NCBI GenBank assembly: GCA_903845125.1
Contig: CAIMWS010000035.1
Coordinates: 1-35,976 of the forward strand
DNA from: an uncultured Verrucomicrobiota bacterium
GTDB taxonomy: Bacteria > Verrucomicrobiota > Verrucomicrobiia > Limisphaerales > UBA1319
DNA length: 35,976 nt
Reading direction: 5' to 3'
Positions within the stretch are counted from its first letter, which is position 1; each line of letters starts with the position of its first letter. The notes under the pieces are model-generated. The model did not search any database. It was not told the origin of the DNA and was given only the letters and a program-made list of their open reading frames with translations. Below are positions 8,762 through 17,500 of the stretch, one piece after another. Made by a program: the position numbers and the translations under genes.

Positions 8762-8997
8762 TTACTTTACAATCCGCTGGGGATCAATAACTTGGATGGC
8801 GGATGCTTCATCCCCGGCCGGTTCGTTTTGCCGCTCTCCTCACCGCCGCTTGGCGGCGGGAATGACTGGTTGGATAGAGGCGGGCAGGGGAGCGTGACGC
8901 TTTTCCGCCAACTTGAACCCACCACCCCGGCATAAACCTGGTGCACCGGCTACGCCCAACTCCTGACCGGCATTTCAACCATCGAGAAAGCTAAGAT

Positions 8998-10056
8998 ATG
9001 GATCGCAAATATTATTTGGACCTCGCCGCTTCAGGCCTGCGCATGCCCATAGGCACCGACTTGGTATTGCATGAGCATGCCGATCCGCAGGCGATTCAAT
9101 TGGATGGCCATCGCCTCGGCCAGGTGGTGGTGGAAACCGCCCGCCGCTTTCGCACGCCGCTGGCGCTGGCCCACATGAACCTGGAGGTGGAAAAGGCAGC
9201 CTTGCTCAGCGCCTTGGGAATCCCGGAAAGCCAGATCCCGGCCTTTCATTTCCGCGAGTGCCCGGAGCCCGGTCACCTGGAAATCCTCCAAAAGAAGCCG
9301 GAGGCAGCGGATATCCCCCGTTTGCGTGCCCAAGTGGAGGCCGTCGCCCACGTGGCCAAAAAATCCGGCTTGGTTCCGGTGGCCATGTGCATCGGACCTT
9401 TTTCCCTGGCCACCAAACTGCTCGAGGATCCGATCGGCGCCATTTTCATTTCCGGCAGCGGGGCTACCGCGCAGGAGGAGGAGGAGGTCCGGCGTTTGGA
9501 AAAGGTGTTGGAACTGGCGCAGGAAATGGTGTTGATTTCGATCCGGTGGAAGATCGCCGCCGGGGCGAAGGTGGTCTGCATCGCCGAACCGGCCGCCAAC
9601 CAGGTTTACTTTTCCCCCCGGCAGCTCAATCAGGGGTCGGATATTTTCGACCGGTATGTCATGAACCTGCACCGCCAGATCAAAGCGTTGTTGGACCAGC
9701 ACGGGGTGGATCTGTTTTTCCATTGCTGCGGTGAATTAATCGAAAGCCAGGTGCGCCACTTTGCGAGCCTGGATCCGGTCATCCTCAGCCTGGGCAGTTC
9801 CCGCAAGCTGTGGGAGGATGCCCGGTTGGTTTCCAAAAGAACGGTTTTATTCGGCAACCTGCCCTCCAAACGCTTTTATTCCGACCAATTGGTCACTCAG
9901 GCTGATGTGGTCCAGCAGGCGCGGGAATTGGAGCGCAGGATGAAGGCGGCGGAGCACCCCTTCATCATGGGCAGTGAATGCGATGTGCTCAGTGTGGCCG
10001 GTTGCACTGAAACCATCCTGGCGAAAGTTCAGGCTTTCCAAAACGCGGCCGGTTAA
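8998..10056 (+). CDS. UroD/MtaA-family protein, probable zinc-dependent methyltransferase
   Basis: The protein is 352 residues, the usual length for the uroporphyrinogen decarboxylase superfamily (TIM barrel). Features include GPFSLATKLLEDP (about 133-145) and AEPAANQVYFSP (about 196-207). FHCCGELI carries His242 and Cys244, and GSECDVLS carries Cys328. The H-x-C plus distant Cys set is the zinc site of the MtaA/MtbA/CmuA branch, which moves methyl groups between corrinoid proteins and thiols. True HemE lacks it, so a methyltransferase role is more likely than haem synthesis. No corrinoid protein gene is adjacent, so the substrate is unknown. The start at 8998 is the first ATG in frame; only a poor GAGAAAG lies upstream. 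The following gene begins 39 bases after its stop. Confidence 0.78.
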   Translation: MDRKYYLDLAASGLRMPIGTDLVLHEHADPQAIQLDGHRLGQVVVETARRFRTPLALAHMNLEVEKAALLSALGIPESQIPAFHFRECPEPGHLEILQKKPEAADIPRLRAQVEAVAHVAKKSGLVPVAMCIGPFSLATKLLEDPIGAIFISGSGATAQEEEEVRRLEKVLELAQEMVLISIRWKIAAGAKVVCIAEPAANQVYFSPRQLNQGSDIFDRYVMNLHRQIKALLDQHGVDLFFHCCGELIESQVRHFASLDPVILSLGSSRKLWEDARLVSKRTVLFGNLPSKRFYSDQLVTQADVVQQARELERRMKAAEHPFIMGSECDVLSVAGCTETILAKVQAFQNAAG

Positions 10057-10061
10057 AATCA

Positions 10062-10089
10062 TTGTTTCAGCAGGTGGATTCATTAGAGT
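10062..10089 (+). promoter_or_regulatory. Weak promoter candidate for the RodZ-like gene
   Basis: TTGTTT (10062-10067) and TAGAGT (10084-10089) are 16 bases apart, and the start codon at 10096 lies only 6 bases after the -10 box. If used, the message would be nearly leaderless. The match is weak; read-through from the preceding gene is equally possible. Confidence 0.25.
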
Positions 10090-10095
10090 AGGGGC

Positions 10096-10620
10096 ATGTC
10101 GAAAGTTGCTGAAAAGCTTCGCCAGTCGCGTGAAAGCCAGAATCAGACCGTTTACGCGGTGGCGGAAACAACCAAAATAAAGACGGATCACATCCGGGCT
10201 TTGGAGGAGGGCCGCTACCGGGCCTTTTCCGCGCCGGTTTACATCCGCGGCTTTGTGAAAGCTTACGCCACTTTCCTCAAAATCGACTCGGCGGCCCTCT
10301 TGCAGGATCTGGAGGCTGAACTGGCCGAAATCGAGCAATTCAAGGAACCACCCAGCCTGGCGGCCGATTCCCACACCTGGGTCGATACGCTGCTGCTGCA
10401 GGTGTCCAAGATCAACTGGCGGTTCGTGCTCCCCATTTTCATCCTGCTGATGCTGGTCGGTCTCGGCATCTGGGGTCTACGCTCCTGGCAGAAACGCCCC
10501 GCCAAGGATCCACTCGCAGGGTTGGGATCCGGCCTTTACCAACCACCGGCCAATCCCTCGTCCGGGTCCATTTTGCCGCTTCCTGCACCCGCCACCAACG
10601 CCCTCCGGACCAATCGCTAG
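10096..10620 (+). CDS. RodZ-like membrane helix-turn-helix protein, short form
   Basis: The protein is 174 residues. The N-terminus is a RodZ/HTH_25-type domain, about residues 1-75: LRQSRESQNQTVYAVAETT, then IRALEEGRYRAF and VYIRGFVKAYATFL. One membrane segment lies at about 110-128 (FVLPIFILLMLVGLGIWGL), followed by a short Pro/Ser-rich tail. RodZ links the MreB cytoskeleton to the cell wall machinery through its cytoplasmic HTH domain and carries an outer beta-domain of roughly 100 residues or more. Here that domain is missing and only about 45 residues follow the membrane. It may be a natural short RodZ or a related membrane regulator. It is probably on the same transcript as the preceding gene. 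The 227 bases after it, up to the convergent panE, hold only a GCCGCC/GGCGGC hairpin (10632-10647). Confidence 0.75.
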   Translation: MSKVAEKLRQSRESQNQTVYAVAETTKIKTDHIRALEEGRYRAFSAPVYIRGFVKAYATFLKIDSAALLQDLEAELAEIEQFKEPPSLAADSHTWVDTLLLQVSKINWRFVLPIFILLMLVGLGIWGLRSWQKRPAKDPLAGLGSGLYQPPANPSSGSILPLPAPATNALRTNR

Positions 10621-10847
10621 GGAATGCAGCGGCCGCCATCAGGCGGCTGGCGACAAGGTTCAGCTCGGCCACCGGCCATGGCCCGGTCTTTCCCTGGCTG
10701 GAGGCTGGCTGCCGAAAATCCACAAGCAGGGGTGAAACCCGCCCAAAGCTGGGTTCAGACCATGGGAACGGTGGTTTTGGCTGGATCGATTGGCGCAAAA
10801 TTCGGCGGCGCCATCGCACCCCTCCTGCAGGCAGGGACCCCCAAGGA

Positions 10848-11831
10848 TTAGAGTGGTATCGTTCCGGGTCGCCGCCCATCCAAATGCTGGAGCACGCCAC
10901 ACAAGGCAGCCAGGCGCGGTGCCTCCACCCCGGCTTTTTGGGCCCGGCGCAAAGGCTCCAGGAACAGGCTGTCCAGCTCCAGCGGCAATCCGTTTTCAAA
11001 GTCCAGCAGCGTGGAGGCCTTATAACTGCCCATGATCCGGGTGCGGTGGAGGTTTTCCTCCGCCAGGCTGGCGTCCAAGCCAAAGCCCAGGGCGCGGGCG
11101 ATGGCAATCACCTCCAGCATCAGTTCCCGGGCCAGATCGGTCCAACGGGAATCCCCCAAAAGGAGGTCCGTGGGCAGGCAAGGCCCCAACGCCTGGCCGG
11201 CGGATACCCCGCCCTGGACCACCGCATCATAACCCGCGGTGGCGGCCACGCCCAAGCCATTGAAGGGCACGTTCCAAACCAGCTTTTCCCAGTGGGCGGC
11301 CTCCAGGTTGCCCGCCAGGTCGCACCGGATACCCGCCCGGCGGAAGGCATCGGCGATGGCTTCCGTCCTTGGCGAAGGAGGCCGCAAATATTCCCCCAAC
11401 ACAATTCTCCCATGCGCCAGGTGGCGGATCACTCCCGGGGTGATCCGGTTCAGGCACACGAAACACATGCCCCCGAGGATTTGGCGAAAGTCGAAAAGCC
11501 GGGCCAGGCTTTCCTCATTGCCCAATCCATTCTGCAGGGTAAGCAGGGCGGTGTGCTCCCCCACCAGCGGGGGCAGCAGGCCCGGGAAGGCGGGGTTGGC
11601 GGTGGTTTTCAGCGCAATGATCACGAGGTCGCAGACGCCGATTTCCGAAGGGTATCGGGCGGGACACGGCCAGGCATGGAAATCGCCATCAACACTCTCC
11701 ACGTGAACGCCCTTTTGGCGGACCGCCTCAAAATCCGAGCGCAGCAGGAAGTGCACCTCATGCTCCGGACGGCATAACCGGGCACCATAAAAACTGCCCA
11801 CCGCCCCGCAGCCAACCACTGCAATCTTCAT
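10848..11831 (-). CDS. panE: 2-dehydropantoate 2-reductase (ketopantoate reductase)
   Basis: The protein is 327 residues from the ATG at 11831; an upstream in-frame ATG at 11894 would put a terminator hairpin into the coding region and is rejected. It reduces 2-dehydropantoate to pantoate with NADPH on the route to pantothenate and coenzyme A. The Rossmann motif GCGAVGSFYG is at residues 7-16. LQNGLGNEE carries Asn101, a conserved family residue. WEKLVWNVPFNGLG carries the expected catalytic Lys183 and Asn187. The C-terminal half contains LPLELDSLFLEPLRRA, the family substrate/cofactor segment. Other members of the ApbA/PanE superfamily reduce different 2-keto acids, so the exact substrate is likely but not certain. 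It lies downstream of the HU gene on the same strand, with a strong hairpin ending only 9 bases before its start. Confidence 0.85.
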   Translation of the reverse strand: MKIAVVGCGAVGSFYGARLCRPEHEVHFLLRSDFEAVRQKGVHVESVDGDFHAWPCPARYPSEIGVCDLVIIALKTTANPAFPGLLPPLVGEHTALLTLQNGLGNEESLARLFDFRQILGGMCFVCLNRITPGVIRHLAHGRIVLGEYLRPPSPRTEAIADAFRRAGIRCDLAGNLEAAHWEKLVWNVPFNGLGVAATAGYDAVVQGGVSAGQALGPCLPTDLLLGDSRWTDLARELMLEVIAIARALGFGLDASLAEENLHRTRIMGSYKASTLLDFENGLPLELDSLFLEPLRRAQKAGVEAPRLAALCGVLQHLDGRRPGTIPL

Positions 11832-11840
11832 AGGAACCAA

Positions 11841-11883
11841 TAAAAAAGGAGCCTGCCGGACCTGGATGCCCGGCAAACTCCTT
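11841..11883 (-). terminator. Intrinsic terminator or attenuator between HU and panE
   Basis: On minus, AAGGAG pairs with CTCCTT and inside this GCCGG pairs with CCGGC, with a run of T at the end. It has the full form of a Rho-independent terminator and lies 20 bases after the HU stop. The T-run ends 9 bases before the panE start, so no promoter fits between. Confidence 0.8.
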
Positions 11884-11903
11884 GGGAAAGCCAATAAATC
11901 GGA

Positions 11904-12251
11904 TTACTTCTTGACGCCCAGAATGGCATCCTTGGCCGCCTTGGCCACCCGGAATTTCACCACCTGCTTGGCGGGGATCTTGATGGCTTCGCCGGTGGAC
12001 GGATTGCGGCCCATGCGCGCATTGCGTTTCACCAGGACCAGTTTGCCCAAGCCCGGCAGGGTGAAAGAATTCTTGGCATTCTTGTAAGCCAATTCACAAA
12101 TCAGATCCAGGATGTCAGCGGCGGTCTTTTTGGTGACGGCCGTTTTTTCGGAAATGGTGGCTGCGATCTGCGATTTGGTCAAAGGTTTGGCCGCCTTTGG
12201 CGCCTTTGCGGGTGCCTTCGCCGGCTTCGCTGATTTCACTGGTTTTGCCAT
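11904..12251 (-). CDS. HU/IHF-family DNA-binding protein with basic N-terminal tail
   Basis: The protein is 115 residues, against about 90 for a plain HU. Residues 1-24 form a Lys/Ala/Pro tail (KPAKAPAKAPKAAK), like the histone H1-type tails seen in some actinobacterial and PVC nucleoid proteins. The HU fold covers residues 25-115: KSQIAATISEKTAVTKK, LPGLGKLVLV, and the DNA-gripping beta-arm GRNPSTGEAIKIPAK with intercalating Pro84. It should bend and compact DNA; the tail should add non-specific binding. It has its own terminator just downstream. It is divergent from the kinase gene across a 192-base spacer that is more AT-rich than its surroundings. Confidence 0.92.
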   Translation of the reverse strand: MAKPVKSAKPAKAPAKAPKAAKPLTKSQIAATISEKTAVTKKTAADILDLICELAYKNAKNSFTLPGLGKLVLVKRNARMGRNPSTGEAIKIPAKQVVKFRVAKAAKDAILGVKK

Positions 12252-12339
12252 ATTTTTTGCTTGTTAGGTTTGGTATTGTGTCACTGACTATGATGAGTTT
12301 TAAGTCCCAATAAGGCCAACAGCAAGTAAAAAATCGCGG

Positions 12340-12352
12340 TTTTTCGCGAAAA
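12340..12352. promoter_or_regulatory. Palindrome in the HU/kinase divergent spacer
   Basis: TTTTCGCGAAAA (12341-12352) is a perfect 12-base palindrome, flanked by partial copies (AAATCGCGG and TTTTTTCGCAAAAA). It lies in an AT-rich part of the spacer between two divergent genes, so it could be an operator or a hairpin. No binding protein can be named from the sequence. Confidence 0.35.
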
Positions 12353-12443
12353 TCGCCTTTTTTTTCGCAAAAATGCCCTGAAAAGGCCATTTGGAGGGCT
12401 CAATCCTCACACCGGGCTTGACTCGGACAGGCCAGCGCACAAC

Positions 12444-13481
12444 ATGGCGCCCGTGGGTAGTTTGTTTACCATACATAGCGATTTCCAGTACGAAATCATC
12501 CGCAAACTGGCTGAAGGCGGCATGGGCGTTGTCTATGAAGCGGAGCAGCGCGGGGCGCGGGATTTCGTGAAACGCATCGCGATCAAGGTCGTGCGACAAT
12601 CCCTGGCCAGCGAGTCGCGCTTCGTTGAAAATTTCATCGGCGAAGCCAAATTGGTGGCGGACTTGATCCATACGAATATTGTCCAAACCTACCACCTCGG
12701 GGAAGCGCGGGGGATTGTCTTCATCACCATGGAGCTGATCCGCGGGATCAATCTCGACCAGTTCCTCCGTCAGCTGGCCCTCGCGAGCTGCCAGCTCCCG
12801 GTCGAAATGGCGGTATTCATTGCCAGCCGCGTCACCCGCGGCCTGGCCTATGCCCACGCCAAAACGGACCGCCAGGGGCAGCCTTTGGGAATTGTCCACC
12901 GGGACATCAATCCCAAGAATATCCTCATAGCTTTTGAGGGGGACGTGAAAGTGAGTGATTTCGGAGTGGCCAAGGCCCGGGGTTTCATGCCGATCAACGA
13001 AGGCGAATCGGTGGCCGGCAAAGCGGATTACATGAGCCCGGAGCAGGCGGATTTCAAAGTCACCGACCGGCGGTCGGACCTTTTTTCCACCGGGATTGTG
13101 CTTGCGCGTTTATTATTGGGGTACAACATCTTCTGCGGGAAAACGCATGCGGATTCCATGCGCAATATCCTGAATCTGCCCATCCCGGATTTCACGCAGC
13201 TGAACCACCGGATCGACTACCGGTTGAATGAGATCCTCCACCGCGTGCTGGCCCGGGAAATTGACCTGCGGTATCAAACCGCCGAGGAACTGCTTTACGA
13301 CCTGGAGTATTATATCTATCACCAGGGCTACGGCCCCACCAACGAGACCTTGGGCAAGTTTGTCCGGGATCTTTTCAAGAACTCCACTGAACCCCTATCC
13401 GCGGACGACCACGGCGGCACCCAGACCCTGGAGCGATCCGCCCGGCTTTTCCGCACCCATACCAAGACCAAAGGCAAATAA
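12444..13481 (+). CDS. Soluble Ser/Thr protein kinase
   Basis: The protein is 345 residues with an almost complete Hanks-type kinase domain (about 15-290). The Gly-rich loop is LAEGGMGVVYEA, the ATP-anchoring Lys48 is in RIAIKVV, and the paired Glu of the C-helix is probably Glu67. The catalytic loop is HRDINPKN (Asp154, Lys158, Asn159), DFG is at 172-174, and the activation segment ends in SPE (198-200). There is no membrane segment or PASTA domain, so it is cytoplasmic, unlike most PknB proteins. After the domain come about 50 residues that are polar and likely disordered. Its stop TAA overlaps the ATG of the next gene (TAATG), so the two are translationally coupled. The target protein is unknown. 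Confidence 0.92.
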   Translation: MAPVGSLFTIHSDFQYEIIRKLAEGGMGVVYEAEQRGARDFVKRIAIKVVRQSLASESRFVENFIGEAKLVADLIHTNIVQTYHLGEARGIVFITMELIRGINLDQFLRQLALASCQLPVEMAVFIASRVTRGLAYAHAKTDRQGQPLGIVHRDINPKNILIAFEGDVKVSDFGVAKARGFMPINEGESVAGKADYMSPEQADFKVTDRRSDLFSTGIVLARLLLGYNIFCGKTHADSMRNILNLPIPDFTQLNHRIDYRLNEILHRVLAREIDLRYQTAEELLYDLEYYIYHQGYGPTNETLGKFVRDLFKNSTEPLSADDHGGTQTLERSARLFRTHTKTKGK

Positions 13482-14377
13482 TGGCGCTCCCCATTCCCCA
13501 TACCAAAGTGAAGCTCGGCCTGCTGCAAAACCGATGCACCGCCGATCCCGAAGCCAACCTGGCCCAAACCCTGGCCACCGCCGGGCGCGCCGTCCAGGCC
13601 GGAGCCCAAATCATCTGCACCCAGGAGTTGTTCCGGTCCCAATACTTTTGCCAGTCGGAGAATCCGGCCTATTTCGACCTGGCCGAGCCGATACCCGGCC
13701 CGAGCACGCTGGCCTTCCAGGAGTTCGCCCGCCGCCATGGAGTGGTGGTGATCGCCTCCCTTTTCGAACGCCGGGCGCCCGGGCTTTACCATAATTCAGC
13801 CGCCATCATTGACGCGGATGGCACCTTGCTCGGGATTTACCGTAAAATGCACATTCCCGACGATCCCCTGTTTTATGAAAAATATTACTTCACCCCGGGA
13901 GATCTGGGATTCCGGGCCTGGAACACCCGTTTTGGCCGCCTCGGCGTGCTGATCTGCTGGGACCAATGGTACCCGGAGGCGGCCCGCCTGACGGCCATGC
14001 AGGGGGCGGAAATCCTGTTTTATCCCACCGCCATCGGCTGGCACCCTGCGGAAAAAGCCGTTTATGGCGCCCAGCAGCATACCGCCTGGGAAACCATCCA
14101 GCGTTCGCACGCGGTGGCCAACGGCTGTTTTGTGGCGGCCATCAACCGGGTGGGCTTGGAGCAGCCGGTGGGTGGTGACGGCCTGGAATTTTGGGGCCAG
14201 AGCTTCGTGGCGGGCACCTATGGCCAGATCCTGGCCAAAGCCAGCCCCGCGGAGGAAACCCAACTGGTGGTGGAAGTGGACCGCGCGGAAATCCAGCAAA
14301 CCCGTGTCCAGTGGCCGTTCTGGCGGGATCGCCGGATCGACGCTTTCCAGGGCTTGACCCAGCGCTGGTTGGATTAA
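13481..14377 (+). CDS. aguB: N-carbamoylputrescine amidase
   Basis: The protein is 298 residues of the nitrilase superfamily. It hydrolyses N-carbamoylputrescine to putrescine, CO2 and ammonia, the last step of the agmatine route to polyamines. The catalytic triad is visible: Glu49 (CTQELF), Lys122 (YRKMHIPD) and Cys159 (GVLICWDQWYPE). Branch-typical segments are RKMHIPDDPLFYEKYYFTPG, YPTAIGWHP and NRVG, which match AguB better than other nitrilases. An AAGG 6 bases before the ATG can serve as ribosome binding site, and the start overlaps the kinase stop by one base. The usual partner, agmatine deiminase (aguA), is not within the window. Confidence in the family is very high, and in the exact substrate high. 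Confidence 0.88.
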   Translation: MALPIPHTKVKLGLLQNRCTADPEANLAQTLATAGRAVQAGAQIICTQELFRSQYFCQSENPAYFDLAEPIPGPSTLAFQEFARRHGVVVIASLFERRAPGLYHNSAAIIDADGTLLGIYRKMHIPDDPLFYEKYYFTPGDLGFRAWNTRFGRLGVLICWDQWYPEAARLTAMQGAEILFYPTAIGWHPAEKAVYGAQQHTAWETIQRSHAVANGCFVAAINRVGLEQPVGGDGLEFWGQSFVAGTYGQILAKASPAEETQLVVEVDRAEIQQTRVQWPFWRDRRIDAFQGLTQRWLD

Positions 14378-14480
14378 GGAATCGGTGCCCCGTAAAGCGG
14401 GTTCGTTCGCGCAGGAGGCTGGGCAAGGGAAAACCTGGGTGAGGCGCCGATCCATCCCCGGCCGGCCGGGATAACCGATG

Positions 14481-14531
14481 CGCCACCGAGCCTTCGCTCA
14501 AAAGCACCCGGGCGGTGGCGGCGGCTTTTTT
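14481..14531 (+). terminator. Terminator candidate after aguB
   Basis: CGCCACCG (14481-14488) pairs with CGGTGGCG (14513-14520), with a small GAGC/GCTC stem in the loop, and six T follow at 14526-14531 after GCGGC. It lies about 100 bases after the aguB stop and before the end of the convergent gene. A separate 14-base palindrome, CCCGGCCGGCCGGG, is at 14457-14470. Confidence 0.45.
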
Positions 14532-14550
14532 CCCGGCCCCCAACGCCCGG

Positions 14551-17500
14551 CTATTTCTTCGCCAATTCGCGCCGGCGCAGCCTGGCGCCCGCCCAGTTGG
14601 CCATGTCGGCGCTGATGCCATCACCCGCATCCGTCACTTCCAATCGCAAAACCTGCCCGGTGGGGATGGGCAGATCCACGGTCCGGACCAGCCCGTTGCC
14701 CGGCAGCCGACCGCTGTCGTAAACCAGGGTGTCGTCCAGGTAAACCTGGAATACGGCCGTTCCACCGGCCTCGGCCACCCCGGCCTGGCTCCAAAACCGG
14801 TCAAAAGCGCCATCGAGGCGAAAAACGATCCGGGATGGGGCATGGGTGCCGAGGCCCTTGGAAAAAACCTGGCCCCCCAGGCGCAGCGGCTGGCCCTCGA
14901 TGTCCCGATCCCGGCGCGGCAGGCCGTCGCCATTGGGGCTCCATCCGGCCCGGGCGGCCTGCCAGGGCAGGTCGCTCAGGTAAACCCAGTGGCCCGGCGG
15001 CGGCAGGGCAGCCGTCGCGCGGCGGGGCGCGGGAGGCTCCGGAACCACCAGGCGCTGGCCAGCCACGGAAGTTCCGCGCAGGGATAATACATCTTCCCGC
15101 GGGCGCTGCGCCAGCTGGTTCCCGAGCGCGCCCAAGGTCTTCAGCAGCAATTGGTAATCCGGATCATTAGTGCTGGTGAAGACTGTTTCCCCGCACCGCC
15201 CCCAGCCGCCGGCCGGCCGGGCCAGGGGCGCCATCAAGGCGCGGCTGCGGGCAGGCTCCCGGTGGTTGAGGCTGAGCCACCAGGTGTTTTGGCGGCCATC
15301 GCCGGCTCCGTGGCAGGAAGCACAGCGCCGGCCGAAGACGCCTTGGGTGGCCTCGGCCACCGGCTTGGTGAAAATGCTGCGCAAATCCCCGTAAACACTC
15401 TCATACCGGTCGTAATAGGGGGCATTAAGATCGATCCACGTGGCCAGGGCGATCCACTCCGTCTCCGTCAAGGTGACGCCATGATGCCCTTTGGCCAGCA
15501 ACTGGGTCAGCAAGGAGGCCTGGGAACCGTAAGTATAGGGGGGGCGGGCATAAACATCATCGGGATGATCCCAGCGCATGGAATTGGCCAGTTTCAAATA
15601 CGGCAAAAGTTCCTCGTAGGCCACGGTGAACCGGTCGGTGAGGTCGCCCGTAAGGATCACCCGGTTGCGCTGGCGGTCGAAGGTATGGCAGCCGGCGCAG
15701 CGGGCGTTGAGGATGGGCTGGAGATCCCGCAAGAAGCTGAAAGCCGCCTGGCCCCAGGCGGGCGGGACGGGTTGGGTGGGCGCCTTCCGGCAGGCGCTGA
15801 AGGCGCGGTTGGGCGGCGCCATGGTGGCGTGTTCATGACACCCCACACAGGTGCGGTTTTCACCGGGTTTAAGGCAGACGACACTCCGCATCCGCTGGAT
15901 TTCCAGTTGATTGGCATCGAGCACTTCGAAGTAGAGGTTCCGGTTCGCGGGCACCTTGAAAAAGGCCGAGCCGTCCGGCTCGATGGGCACCGTGCCGATC
16001 ACCCGTTTGACGGTGTAAATCTGGCTGCCCGAGGTGATGACCACCCCCCCTTCGTGCACCCCTTTGCGGGGAATATCCTCAATGATCCGCAGATACCGGG
16101 GCACTTCGCGCGGGACCTCCGACAGTCCTTTCTGGATGTCCGCCACGATGAGCGTGGCTTCGCCCTCGGCGGCATCCCCGCCCTCCGCCTTGCGGGCCAA
16201 TCCGGCGGGCGCCGGGCGCGGGACCAGGGGCACCGGCTCGGCGCAGGAAATGTCCGGATCCCGGTAAACGAGCGCCAGGTTTCCGTGGCGGTCTCCCAGG
16301 TAAATCGCCCAGCTCCGCACCAGCCAGGGGACGACCGTGGGTGTGAAGGAACATAAATAGGTGTCCTCAGCCAGCGGCCAGGGATCGCTGAACCAGCCGT
16401 GCTGGCTGTCCTCCGCCTTCTCGCCCACCACCGGAATATCCGGCGTCAGCAATTGGATCGGTTTGGGGCCATCCACTCCCAGGTTGCGGTCGATCAGCCC
16501 GATCGGCCCGTGGGTCTGGCCATGGTGCCCGGTGAACAAGGCCATGACTTTGGTGCTTTCCGGCACCGGCCGGGTGAACATAACCACGTTGGGCCGGATG
16601 GTGGCATTGCCGTAATAAGGGGCCATCATGGTCCCATCCGGATGCATCGTGAATGGGTGGTGGAGGGAGGTGACCGACCGTTCATTGTATTCCCAGCGGC
16701 TGTATATGATACGGCCATCGGGCAGCACGGAGGGATTGAAATCGTTGAAAGTATTGAAGCTCAGCTGGCGGATGGACGATCCATCCTGCTCCATCACATG
16801 GAGGTTCGCCACGTGGCGCGCCGCGCCGCACATCACAAAATGCTCCGATCGGTCGGAAGTAAAGCCAATCTGGCCGTTCGGCAGGTAAAAAGGCTCGCAA
16901 TCGTTCTTGGGGCCGAACGTGAGCTGCCGCGGGGCGCCGCCAGCGAGGTCCGCCTCATATAAATGATAACTTTGGGAGCCATCCCACAAGTCGGAACCAT
17001 TGCCGAAAGAAAAGAGGATTTTCCGCCCCTCCCAGTGCAGGCACACATCGCGGTAAACGCCCTCCCCCAGGGAATCCACCACGGGGATCACCTGGCCATC
17101 GGGCCGGACGGGTGAAAGCCGGCAAAGGCTGCCTCCGGGCGGGTTGCGCAAATGGTGGGCATCCATATAAGGCTGTTCCGAATCAAACGGTTTCCGCTTC
17201 AGGAACAGCAGGCTGCCAAACTGGATCCGCCGCAATAGGAGGCGGTCGCGCAGCTCGCTGGCGGCCTCAAACCATCCGCGCCAGTCAGGGCGGTGGGAAT
17301 CGACCGCGGATTCAGGCCATTGCCCGGCCTGGGCCTGCAGGCGGGCCAGCGTGGCGGCGGCAGCCGGGTCCGGGGTGTCCTGCAGCACCTGGCCAATGCT
17401 GGCCAATACCCGGCTCGTGTTTTCCACATGGGCCAGCAAGGGAATCCGGCAGGTCACTCCCCCCGCCTTGACGGTCAAAACCAGGAAGCTGCCCTCCTCG

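Noticed and set aside
10624..10851. 75-residue plus-strand frame between the RodZ-like gene and panE
   Set aside because: No ribosome site or recognisable sequence; it lies in a hairpin-bearing convergent gap.
11831..11894. Longer panE start at 11894
   Set aside because: It would translate through the terminator hairpin and put 21 residues before the Rossmann start MKIAVVGCG, which is normally at the N-terminus.
14457..14470. CCCGGCCGGCCGGG palindrome between aguB and the cytochrome fusion
   Set aside because: Same GC-rich word bias; the nearby CGCCACCG/CGGTGGCG stem with T-run is the better terminator.
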